In this document: positions 1 to 5,269 of the stretch, piece after piece | Layout: each line of letters opens with the position of its first letter | Position numbering within the stretch: position 1 is the first letter of the stretch | Assembly: GCA_016935955.1 (NCBI GenBank) | Contig: JAFGPY010000211.1 | Span: 1-5,310 of the forward strand | DNA: 5,310 bases | Origin: Planctomycetota bacterium | GTDB taxonomy: Bacteria; Planctomycetota; Phycisphaerae; FEN-1346; JAACEH01 | Direction: 5' to 3' | Notes under the pieces: generated by a model | Seen by the model: the letters and a program-made list of their open reading frames with translations, nothing else | Databases searched by the model: none | What the model was told of the DNA's origin: nothing | Program-made: the position numbers and the translations under genes

Positions 1-294
1 AGCTACTTCGACAACGAGGAGATCGACCTCTACATGCAGCGGCTGGTCGGCTCGCACGTCTTCTCCGACGAGAGCGCCGCCCGCCGCATGCTCGACGACA
101 CCGACAACGACATTGCCGCTCTCGGCTTGGCCATCCGCGTCGAGCGCGACGTGATGCTCTTCTACCAAGAGATGCTCAACTTCAGCGCCTCGCCCGCGGC
201 CCGCGAGGTCTTCCAGCGGATCGTCGACGAGGAGCGCCGCCACCTGGTCGCCCTGGCCGACCGCAGCGAAGCCTGCGGCAACCTCCACGGCTAG
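1..294 (+). CDS. Rubrerythrin / ferritin-like diiron protein, C-terminal part (5' truncated by window)
   Basis: The frame is open from the first base and ends with TAG at 292-294, giving 97 visible residues; the true start lies upstream of the window. Seen: a helix carrying VERDVMLFYQEM (Glu48 of the visible part, Tyr55) followed by a helix carrying DEERRHL, whose ExxH (Glu78, His81) is the classic second-half metal ligand motif of the ferritin-like/rubrerythrin fold. The preceding YFDNEEIDLYMQRLV stretch resembles the linker found in rubrerythrin-related proteins that lack a rubredoxin tail. No C-terminal CxxC rubredoxin domain is present before the stop. Known for the family: a diiron four-helix bundle in the cytoplasm, often acting in peroxide reduction or oxidative stress of anaerobes. 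Inferred: the same role here. The first metal-binding helix pair is outside the window, so activity cannot be judged. A GTAG-footed hairpin starts about 22 bases after the stop. Confidence 0.85.
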   Translation, partial: SYFDNEEIDLYMQRLVGSHVFSDESAARRMLDDTDNDIAALGLAIRVERDVMLFYQEMLNFSASPAAREVFQRIVDEERRHLVALADRSEACGNLHG

Positions 295-315
295 CGCGCC
301 ACCGTGCGAACGGCC

Positions 316-351
316 TGTAGGGTGGGTGCTTGCACCCACCGTTCACCTACA
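316..351 (+). repeat. REP-like hairpin with 5' GTAG foot, downstream of rubrerythrin-like gene
   Basis: GTAG at 317-320 is followed directly by a perfect 9-bp stem, GGTGGGTGC (321-329) and GCACCCACC (332-340), with a TT loop. An outer arm TGTAGG (316-321) can also pair with CCTACA (346-351). A GTAG tetranucleotide at the foot of a palindrome is the hallmark of REP elements recognised by REP-associated tyrosine (HUH/Y1) transposases. The element sits about 22 bases past a stop codon, a usual REP location. It resembles the hairpin at 5245-5274 in layout but not in stem sequence. It could alternatively serve only as an mRNA 3'-end stem. Confidence 0.55.
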
Positions 352-449
352 CCCTCGTGAGTCCGGTCGGCCCACCCGACGCCCTGAGGAAAGGTGTTCT
401 GCGGCAGACGCGGCGCCCTTTCTGCCGGCAACTTCTCGACAACCAGCAA

Positions 450-541
450 GCCAAGGCCCGAAGGGCCGACGAGAGTTTTGCCGGGGGCGCAGCCCCCGGA
501 AACCGGGCACATCAGACACCCGAGCCCCGAAGGGGCGGCAC
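450..541 (+). repeat. Composite three-hairpin repeat unit, copy 1
   Basis: Three perfect hairpins lie in series: GGCCC-GAA-GGGCC (455-467), CCGGGGGC-GCA-GCCCCCGG (481-499) and GCCCC-GAA-GGGGC (524-536). The same three stems occur in the same order, on the other strand, in copy 2 at 562-656. The first 51 positions of the two copies align without gaps at about 43 identities, including non-palindromic bases, so the two are homologous. The spacer before the third hairpin differs in length (23 versus 26 bases). No coding content is apparent. Confidence 0.75.
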
Positions 542-561
542 CTGTTTCAGCAACCGGGAAT

Positions 562-656
562 GTGTCGCCCCTGCGGGGCTTAGAGGATCGTTGAGAAGCC
601 TCGTGTCCGGGGGCTTCGCCCCCGGCTAAGATCCTGGCGGCCCTTCGGGCCTCGGC
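562..656 (-). repeat. Composite three-hairpin repeat unit, copy 2 (inverted)
   Basis: Read on the minus strand this repeats copy 1: GGCCC-GAA-GGGCC (651-639), CCGGGGGC-GAA-GCCCCCGG (625-607) and GCCCC-GCA-GGGGC (579-567), ending in GGGGCGACAC where copy 1 ends in GGGGCGGCAC. With copy 1 it forms a long inverted repeat around a 20-base centre at 542-561. Transcription through both copies could form either six small hairpins or one long imperfect stem. Confidence 0.75.
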
Positions 657-730
657 AAAAGCCCAGCCTGTCCCACCTCCCCGCATCTGCTTCTAGACAT
701 ATCGGCGCGAGTTTCATAGACTCTGAGCCG

Positions 731-768
731 GTGGCTGCATCTTGGCCCGCAGGCAAGGATGCAGCCAC
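731..768. repeat. Long-stem hairpin (GTGGCTGCATC arms)
   Basis: GTGGCTGCATC (731-741) pairs perfectly with GATGCAGCCAC (758-768), and the stem continues inward as TTG/CAA with one bulged G, enclosing a short GC-rich loop. It is one of the longest stems in the window. It lacks a downstream T-run on either strand and shares no stem sequence with the neighbouring palindromes, so it looks like a separate repeat family or an isolated structure. Confidence 0.6.
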
Positions 769-782
769 GAGCCAGCGGCACA

Positions 783-813
783 CCTTGGCGTCCCCTGCGG
801 GGCCGCTCCAAGG
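783..813. repeat. Two-part hairpin (CCTTGG/CCAAGG with inner CCCC-TGC-GGGG)
   Basis: An outer stem CCTTGG (783-788) with CCAAGG (808-813) encloses an inner stem CCCC (792-795) with GGGG (799-802) around TGC. The inner part echoes the GCCCC-TGC-GGGGC hairpin at 567-579. The internal loop is asymmetric, so this is a weaker structure than its neighbours. Confidence 0.4.
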
Positions 814-831
814 CACCCACGAGTCAGGGAC

Positions 832-910
832 GGTCTCGGAACTGGTGCCATGGCCGCTTGCGGCCATGCCGGTGGTCTGGGAACTCATGGCCGCAAGCGG
901 CCATGGCACC
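832..910. repeat. Paired CATGGCCGC palindromes forming a 25-bp perfect inverted repeat
   Basis: Two hairpins, each CATGGCCGC-NN-GCGGCCATG, lie at 849-868 (loop TT) and 886-905 (loop AA). With the outer GGTGC they make a perfect 25-bp inverted repeat, 844-868 against 886-910, separated by 17 bases. Each palindrome is also preceded by a 12-base direct repeat, GGTCTcGGAACT at 832-843 and GGTCTgGGAACT at 874-885 (11 of 12 identical). The arrangement is therefore direct and inverted at once, as expected if one palindromic cassette was duplicated. The element lies 3' of the minus-strand FNT gene. Confidence 0.7.
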
Positions 911-911
911 C

Positions 912-956
912 AACGGACCGCGAGCGGCGTTCGGCATGCCTGACGGGGCAGGCATG
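912..956. repeat. Two adjacent hairpins downstream of the FNT gene
   Basis: The first combines AACG/CGTT (912-915, 928-931) with CCGC-GA-GCGG (918-927), with a two-base bulge. The second is a perfect 8-bp stem, CATGCCTG (935-942) and CAGGCATG (949-956), around ACGGGG. The second begins about 33 bases past the FNT stop on the minus strand, so it could act as that gene's transcript-end structure. No T-run follows on the minus strand, so intrinsic termination is not supported. Confidence 0.45.
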
Positions 957-988
957 GCGCCCGCCGTGTTGATGGGAGCGGCGCCGGA

Positions 989-1804
989 TCAGTTGTCCCG
1001 GTTGCCGCGGAGGTAGGCCAGCCAGTAGGCGGCGCCGACCAGGAGCGACCCGCCGACGATGTTGCCCAGGGTGACCGGCAGCAGGTTTCGCCACAGGAAG
1101 GCCGCGCAGGTCAGCTCCGGCGTCGCGCCGCCGTCGATCAAGAGACCCAGCGGCACGAAGTACATATTGGCCACGCTGTGCTCGAAACCGGCCAGGACGA
1201 AGACCGTGATCGGCGGCACGATGGCTGCCACCTTGTCGACGACGGAGCGTCCAGCGGCGGCCATGCAGACGGCCAGGCAGACCAGGGCGTTGCAGAGCAC
1301 GCCGAGCAGGAAGGCTTCCAGGAAAGTGTAGCCGAGTTTCCCGGCGGCAATGGCGACCATGAGGCGGCCGGCCTGGCCGCCGTGCATGTCGGCTTGCCCC
1401 GACCCGAAGACGATGGCCGCAGCGGCGACCGAGCCGACGATGTTGCCGGCGTAGACGACCAGCCAACTGCGGAGCAGTTCGGTCGCCTTGATGCGGCGGC
1501 TGAGGCAGGCCGCGACCTGCAGCGCGTTGCCGGTGAACAGTTCGGCCCCGGCGACGACGACCAGGATCAGGCCGAGGCAGAAGCCCATGCCGCCGACCAC
1601 GCGCGGCAAGCCTCCGGCCGGCGCACCGACCATGGCGGCGGTGAAGGCGTTGGCCCCGGCGGCAATGAACGCGCCGGCCAGAATCGCGAGGACGAATTGC
1701 CGCAGGAGGCCGGCGCGGACTCGCACCTCGGCGGCAGACTCGATGCGGCGTGCGATCTCGGGGGGACTCCGCAGGTCGCATCCCTGGGTGGGTTCGCGGC
1801 TCAT
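989..1804 (-). CDS. Formate/nitrite transporter (FNT) family channel protein
   Basis: The 271-residue product has six hydrophobic segments (about 36-58, 69-90, 110-134, 159-184, 192-222, 235-265) and the family signatures GAELFTGN (86-93) and FEHSVANMYFVPLG (207-220). FNT proteins form inner-membrane pentamers that pass formate, nitrite or hydrosulfide. Residues at the numbers I recall as functional in E. coli FocA are all present by my count: F75, L79, T91, K156, N172, F202 and the pore His209. This argues for an intact channel. The start is ATG at 1804 because GGAGG lies nine bases upstream and the numbering then agrees with FocA; a TTG 45 bases earlier lacks such a site. It lies 132 bases downstream of the MORN/CAP gene on the same strand. 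Substrate cannot be assigned, because no formate- or nitrite-metabolising gene is nearby. Confidence 0.93.
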   Translation of the reverse strand: MSREPTQGCDLRSPPEIARRIESAAEVRVRAGLLRQFVLAILAGAFIAAGANAFTAAMVGAPAGGLPRVVGGMGFCLGLILVVVAGAELFTGNALQVAACLSRRIKATELLRSWLVVYAGNIVGSVAAAAIVFGSGQADMHGGQAGRLMVAIAAGKLGYTFLEAFLLGVLCNALVCLAVCMAAAGRSVVDKVAAIVPPITVFVLAGFEHSVANMYFVPLGLLIDGGATPELTCAAFLWRNLLPVTLGNIVGGSLLVGAAYWLAYLRGNRDN

Positions 1805-1813
1805 GCGCCTCAA

Positions 1814-1818
1814 CCTCC
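1814..1818 (-). promoter_or_regulatory. Shine-Dalgarno site setting the FNT start
   Basis: On the minus strand GGAGG is followed by nine bases and then ATG at 1804. It is the strongest ribosome binding site in the window and is the reason to prefer this start over the TTG at 1849. Confidence 0.7.
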
Positions 1819-1910
1819 GGTGGCGACGGTCTCGGGGAGGGGCCGGCAACCGACTCGGCCCACGACATCATGGTACCCGGGGATCGCGGAACGGCAGGTG
1901 GCGCACGTCA

Positions 1911-1924
1911 CAATCGGACGATTG
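1911..1924. repeat. Short interrupted palindrome CAATCG-GA-CGATTG between the MORN/CAP and FNT genes
   Basis: Two perfect 6-base arms surround a GA centre, beginning 12 bases past the MORN/CAP stop on the minus strand and 107 bases before the FNT start. A regulator site or a small 3'-end stem are both possible. No T-run follows, and I found no convincing -35/-10 pair between it and the FNT gene. Confidence 0.3.
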
Positions 1925-1936
1925 AGGCACGCGGAC

Positions 1937-3196
1937 TCACGGACGGAAGAACTCGACGATGTACTCGATGCTGGCCTCGGAGCCGTCGCTCCTGGCCAGG
2001 CCGGTGATCTCGACCCAGTAGCGGTCGCCTTCCTTCAGGGCCAACAGCTTGGGGCGGAAGATGATGGCATTGGAGATCCCGTAACCGCCGAGATCGACGC
2101 TTTGGTAATCGATCATCAGCGGCTGCTTGGCTCGCCGCTCTGGGTCGGCGTCCGTGGGATTCTTGCCCGGGCGGAGCGGCCAGATGGCGATCTTGACGGT
2201 CTTCGGGTCCGGGGTCCGGTAGTGCTGTGGGTTCACCGAGACGTGCCAGGCGTAGTCGCGTCCGAAGAATTCGATCGGCATGTAGCCGCGAGGCGGGAAG
2301 CTGACGAAGTCGTAGTCGGGTACGTCCTTGCGGCCGCAGTCATGGGCCATCATGTCCGAAAACTTGCCGCTCTCGCCGAAACCGGTGAGGGCCATCCGCG
2401 GGTTCAGGCACCAACGCCGGTGGCCTACCACGGCAATGTTGCTGGGATCGCTGTCGTCCATGTACCCGTCGACGGATCGCTTGGTGCCACCGCCCATGTG
2501 CAGGTTCGAACTGGCCGTGGCGCTGCTGGCCCTCCTGTACTCGTCCTCGGGCATGCCGGGATTCTGCGGATGATGATCCAGGTGGCCGATCCGTTCGCAG
2601 ATTCTCGCTCCGGCCAAGGCGCTGTCACAGAGCCGGGCGTCCAGGGCGACGTCGCAGGGCACGTCGCACAGGTAGCGGTAAGCGTTCAGACGCCCGAGGG
2701 CGTAGAGGTTCGTCGGGTCCAGGGTCGGGTCGCCGGTCGCCGTCTCGTTCTTCGGCGATGCGCCGCACTTGACCTCCGTGGCGTCCTCGAGCAGTTCGTC
2801 GAGCATGCTCTTGATCTGCCGCACGGACTTCGGATACAGGACTTGATCGTTCCAGAAGACCTGTTCCTTGACGACACGACCGTTCTCGTCGGTCTCCAGG
2901 TAACCGCCGTGCCGCTTGCCGTCGCGATACTCGGCCTTGAAGTTGACTTTGCCCGATTCCCAATAGCGCGTCTGCAGACCGTCCATCTGCCCGGCCTTGT
3001 ACTCGCCGCGAACCCAGATCTTGCCGCTCGGGAAATTGGCCAGGTACTTGCCGTGCTTGCGGCCCTCGGCGTCGGTCGTGTACTTCTCCTTGACCTTGCC
3101 GTCGTCGTAGCGCTCGACGACCTCGGCGGCCAGGGCGCCGCTCGCACCCAACCAGCCCACCCACGCCGCCAGCAGAAATCGCAGTGTCGCAGTCAT
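1937..3196 (-). CDS. Exported MORN-repeat / CAP (SCP/PR-1-like) domain protein
   Basis: The 419-residue product starts at ATG 3196, with AGAGG nine bases upstream. Residues 1-23 form a signal peptide ending ALA before AEV, so the protein should be exported. Residues about 26-122 carry MORN-like repeats of the 'toxin-antitoxin YwqK' style: DGKVKEKY, GRKHGKYLANFPSGKIWVRGEY, GQMDGLQTRYWESGKVNFKAEY, GKRHGGYLETDENGRVV. Residues about 160-275 resemble a CAP domain: LGRLNAYRYL near its start, LDHHP (His208/209), then VDGYMDDSDPSNIAVVGHRRWCLNP with His259. At least six cysteines lie in or near the CAP part, suggesting disulfides. The tail (about 290-419), with FPPRGYMPIEFFG and a final EYIVEFF, looks like a beta-rich domain such as often follows bacterial CAP domains. 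Function is unknown; a wall, surface or ligand-binding role is inference. It is divergent from the HDOD gene. Confidence 0.8.
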   Translation of the reverse strand: MTATLRFLLAAWVGWLGASGALAAEVVERYDDGKVKEKYTTDAEGRKHGKYLANFPSGKIWVRGEYKAGQMDGLQTRYWESGKVNFKAEYRDGKRHGGYLETDENGRVVKEQVFWNDQVLYPKSVRQIKSMLDELLEDATEVKCGASPKNETATGDPTLDPTNLYALGRLNAYRYLCDVPCDVALDARLCDSALAGARICERIGHLDHHPQNPGMPEDEYRRASSATASSNLHMGGGTKRSVDGYMDDSDPSNIAVVGHRRWCLNPRMALTGFGESGKFSDMMAHDCGRKDVPDYDFVSFPPRGYMPIEFFGRDYAWHVSVNPQHYRTPDPKTVKIAIWPLRPGKNPTDADPERRAKQPLMIDYQSVDLGGYGISNAIIFRPKLLALKEGDRYWVEITGLARSDGSEASIEYIVEFFRP

Positions 3197-3600
3197 CTCG
3201 CGTTGCCTCTAGTTGCCAATGCTCAGTCCGTACCGCATCTATACGAGTGAACCACCCCGCGCAAGCAGGCGAAAATTCCAGCCTCGATAGGTCCCGCCGT
3301 CCCGCCGCAATGAAAGGTTAAGAACCTGCCGCACGTCTGGCAAGTGGATTTGCCGCCGCGGCTGCCGCAAGGGGGTGCCCGAAGATTCCGGCACGTGTGG
3401 CGGTCCTTGGCTGGAGGGGGCGGCTCCGGGCCTCCGACTGTCGAGGCCGAAACCCGTCTGGCGGCGTGGGTCGAGATTGCTTCAAGTGCCGCGCTGCGAT
3501 CTAACGATAACAAGTAGTACCCAACGAGAAGTGGGCGGGCACACGTCGCGTCCGCGCAGCAGGGGGAATTTGTTTGTGCTGGGGGGCGGGGTCGCCGGTC
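3197..3600. other. Divergent intergenic region between the MORN/CAP and HDOD genes
   Basis: About 400 bases that should carry promoters for both flanking genes. A candidate -10 for the minus-strand gene is listed separately. For the HDOD gene, TTGCTT (3477-3482), a 17-base spacer and TCTAAC (3500-3505) form only a weak sigma-70-like pair. A 96-codon minus-strand frame at 3223-3513 contains a TCQTCGRF zinc-ribbon-like stretch, but it starts at TTG without a ribosome binding site and is not called. No strong hairpin or operator is seen. Confidence 0.5.
3238..3243 (-). promoter_or_regulatory. Candidate -10 element for the MORN/CAP gene
   Basis: TATAGA on the minus strand lies 41 bases upstream of the ATG at 3196. 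It is one of the few AT-rich hexamers in this GC-rich spacer. The -35 region 17-18 bases further upstream (around GCTTGC) matches the consensus poorly, so this is a weak call. Confidence 0.22.
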
Positions 3601-4569
3601 GTGAAGCCAGACAAGAGTCGTCTACAGCAGTTCCTCGACGATGCCCATGCGTTGCCGACCGTGCCTGCCGTGGCCATGGCCGTGCTTCGTATGGCCCAGA
3701 ATCCGCGCGTCTCAATCGACAAGATGGCCAAGGCCATGGAGAAGGATCCGGCCCTGGCGGCCAAGACGTTGCGATTCGCCAACAGCAGCTATTACGGACT
3801 CGACAAGCCGATCATCAATCTCTCGCAGGCCCTGGTCCGCATCGGCATCCGGGCCACCACGGTTCTGGCGCTGAGCTTCTCGCTGGTTGAAGCCGGCAAA
3901 CGCGCCGCCCACAGGAACTTCGACTTCCCGGCCTTCTGGCAGCGGTCGCTGGTGACCTCCGTGGCCGCGCGGCGGATCGCCCAGTACTCGATCCGCGACC
4001 AGGCCGACAACGTCTTCGTCGGAGCCCTGCTGGCCGACATCGGATGCCCGTTTCTCTGCCAGGCCCATCCCGATCGCTACCTGGCCGTCATCAACCGTCA
4101 CCGAATGACCTCCGACGATCTGGCGGTCATCGAATCGCGGACCTTCGGCATCTGCCATGCCGACATCTCGGGCCTGTTGCTCAACCGCTGGCACATGCCG
4201 GCCACGCTGGTCAGCGCCGTGGCCGCTCATCACGACCTGAACAGTCTCGAGCCCGACAAGCCCGAGTTCGACATGGCCGTCGTCATCATGGCCGCCAGCC
4301 TGATGGCCGACATCCTGATTCGCGGCGCCATCGAACAGCGCGTTGCCACGCTGGCGGACCTGTTTCGCAAGTATTTCCTGTTCAAGCCGTCACACGTCAA
4401 CACCATCGTCACGTCCGTGCAGCCGGAAGTGCTCTCCGTCGCCAAGATGCTGGAGATCGACGTGCCGCCGCTGGATGGCCTGGAGGCCCAGGCCAAGGCG
4501 GAGATGCTGCGCGTGGCCATGAACGCTGCCACGCGGGCGCCGGCAGCCACAGAGGTTGCGGCCGGTTGA
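3601..4569 (+). CDS. HDOD-domain signalling protein
   Basis: The 322-residue product has an HDOD domain over about residues 15-220. Hallmarks seen: LPTVPAVAMAVLRMAQNP (18-35), KDPALAAKTLRFANSSYYG (48-66), the LSQALVRIGI helix, the FWQRS segment at 112-116, and E-x-R-x-FGICHADISGLLLNRWHMP leading to AVAAHHD. Where HD-type phosphohydrolases have LLHDIG, this protein has LLADIG (143-148), so the metal-binding His is missing and hydrolysis is unlikely. HDOD proteins are non-catalytic output or scaffold modules in bacterial signalling, motility and surface behaviour. The remaining 100 residues show no second domain that I recognise. GTG 3601 is preferred because the domain begins soon after and a G-rich stretch (3588-3591) lies nine bases upstream. 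A TTG at 3574, seven bases after AGGGGGA, is the alternative and would add nine residues. A PilZ gene follows after 311 bases. Confidence 0.88.
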   Translation: MKPDKSRLQQFLDDAHALPTVPAVAMAVLRMAQNPRVSIDKMAKAMEKDPALAAKTLRFANSSYYGLDKPIINLSQALVRIGIRATTVLALSFSLVEAGKRAAHRNFDFPAFWQRSLVTSVAARRIAQYSIRDQADNVFVGALLADIGCPFLCQAHPDRYLAVINRHRMTSDDLAVIESRTFGICHADISGLLLNRWHMPATLVSAVAAHHDLNSLEPDKPEFDMAVVIMAASLMADILIRGAIEQRVATLADLFRKYFLFKPSHVNTIVTSVQPEVLSVAKMLEIDVPPLDGLEAQAKAEMLRVAMNAATRAPAATEVAAG

Positions 4570-4880
4570 ACCGTCCGCCGGGATCGCCGTAGCAGTCGCC
4601 GGGTTTGCGGAGCTTGCCCGACGGAGGTTGTGCCGTGCTGTGGACTTAAGCCTGAAGATTCGCCGTGCTGGGAGCTGGAACTGTGTCTGCCGCTCGAATC
4701 GGTCAACCCTTTGCGAAGTCATTGCGCTGGGCCGGTCTGGAGGAAACTCATTCTGCTGACGAACCCTCGGACCGGCACACACGAGTCTACCTGTTGCACG
4801 TCGTGTGTCACCGCAAACGCCGAACGGCCGGGAACAGACGCCGCACACAGTAACACGACGCTCCGGGAGCCGTGGAAGCC
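4570..4880. other. Spacer between the HDOD and PilZ genes, no supported gene
   Basis: Short frames here (for example from GTG 4630) have poor start signals and no recognisable domains. A 9-base direct repeat GCCGTGCTG occurs at 4632-4640 and 4662-4670. An imperfect inverted repeat pairs GCCGTCC-like arms exactly as GCCGGTC (4731-4737) with GACCGGC (4770-4776), which could form a stem in a transcript reading through. GGGAG at 4865-4869 is the likely ribosome binding site of the PilZ gene. No clear promoter or terminator was found. Confidence 0.5.
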
Positions 4881-5228
4881 ATGATAGGAACCGACAGCCG
4901 CAAACATCAACGCATCAAGTGCCGCGTCATCGTCGAGCACGTCGGACCGACGGTCGACCTGTCGGCCGGGGGCATCCGTGTGCTGATGGCCAACCCGATG
5001 ACCGAGGGCGCCGAGGTCCGCCTCGCCTTCCAATTGCCGGAGAGCGAGGAACTCGTGCAGTGCCACGGCCGCGTCGTCTACATCGACGACAGCGAGATCG
5101 ATCCGGACCTGCGGGAGGTCGGCATCCAGTTCCTGCGGATGATGGCCCGGCACCGCCAGGCGCTGGCCGACTACGTGGGCAGTCGCGCCGATGGCCAAGC
5201 CTGGACCGATCCGCAAATCGACGCCTAG
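4881..5228 (+). CDS. Small single-domain PilZ protein
   Basis: The 115-residue product has both PilZ cyclic-di-GMP binding motifs: RxxxR as RKHQR (residues 7-11) and D/NxSxxG as DLSAGG (26-31). These are followed by a beta-rich body (IRVLMAN, AEVRLAFQLP, CHGRVVYID, VGIQFLRM) and a C-terminal helix beginning MARHRQAL. PilZ domains bind cyclic di-GMP and pass the signal to motility, polysaccharide or other targets; as a stand-alone domain it would act through a partner. The 14 residues between the two motifs are fewer than is usual, which shortens the first strands. ATG 4881 is chosen with GGGAG 11 bases upstream; a GTG at 4872 would add three residues but sits only two bases from that site. 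The gene follows the HDOD gene on the same strand. Its stop is 16 bases before a GTAG-footed hairpin. Confidence 0.88.
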   Translation: MIGTDSRKHQRIKCRVIVEHVGPTVDLSAGGIRVLMANPMTEGAEVRLAFQLPESEELVQCHGRVVYIDDSEIDPDLREVGIQFLRMMARHRQALADYVGSRADGQAWTDPQIDA

Positions 5229-5238
5229 CAGCCCGTTG

Positions 5239-5269
5239 AAAAAATGTAGCCCGGCCGCCCTCGGCCGGG
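5239..5269 (-). terminator. Possible minus-strand terminator for a gene beyond the right edge
   Basis: Read on the minus strand, the 8-bp GC stem (5269-5250) is followed, after five bases, by six T residues (5244-5239). That is terminator-like for a convergent gene entering from the right, but the five-base gap is unfavourable. The same stem has no T-run on the plus strand, so it is not a good intrinsic terminator for the PilZ gene. Overlap with the REP-like element is likely. Confidence 0.25.

Larger units (their letters stand above)
295..988. other. Hairpin-rich intergenic region without a supported gene
   Basis: This stretch separates the rubrerythrin-like gene (+) from the 3' end of the FNT gene (-), so it lies downstream of both. 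Open frames here run through palindromes, lack Shine-Dalgarno sites and look low-complexity, so none is called. It contains about fifteen short hairpins. The main ones have their own entries; smaller ones are GTCGG/CCGAC at 366-380 and TCTGC/GCAGA at 398-408. Positions 661-730 show no structure that I can support. Loops are mostly 2-3 bases, and no stem is followed by a clear T-run, so classic Rho-independent terminators are not obvious. The hairpins could still stabilise 3' ends or stop convergent transcription. Confidence 0.75.

Noticed and set aside
291..686. A 131-codon minus-strand frame in the hairpin region
   Set aside because: It runs through the composite repeats, so its sequence is determined by the palindromes; no ribosome binding site or domain is seen.
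295..988. CRISPR array
   Set aside because: The repeats are palindromes of differing sequence and irregular spacing, with no constant repeat of 24-40 bases or spacers of equal length, and no cas genes are visible.
885..1871. A 328-codon minus-strand frame over the FNT gene
   Set aside because: It is out of frame with the FNT protein, very rich in Arg, Gly and Pro, and lacks membrane segments.
1805..1936. Sigma-70 promoter for the FNT gene (TTGTGA with TACCAT on the minus strand)
   Set aside because: The hexamers are about 32 bases apart, far from the needed 16-18, so the pair is not credible.
1178..3250. A 690-codon plus-strand open frame
   Set aside because: It lies antisense to the FNT and MORN/CAP genes, both of which have clear family motifs, start sites and composition. 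Long antisense frames are expected in GC-rich DNA; its translation shows no recognisable domain.
3223..3513. A 96-codon minus-strand frame with a cysteine cluster (TCQTCGRF), possibly a zinc ribbon
   Set aside because: It starts at TTG without a Shine-Dalgarno site, only some of the cysteines are spaced as in zinc ribbons, and it would occupy the promoter region of the MORN/CAP gene. A decayed gene remnant cannot be excluded.
3574..3600. Extended TTG start for the HDOD protein
   Set aside because: It is possible, because AGGGGGA lies seven bases upstream, but the nine extra residues are not like the family; GTG 3601 fits the usual N-terminal length better. Kept as an alternative in the gene entry.
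4630..4884. An 84-codon plus-strand frame between HDOD and PilZ
   Set aside because: GGAGG lies only about two bases before its GTG, too close to be useful; the product has no domain and it overlaps the PilZ start.
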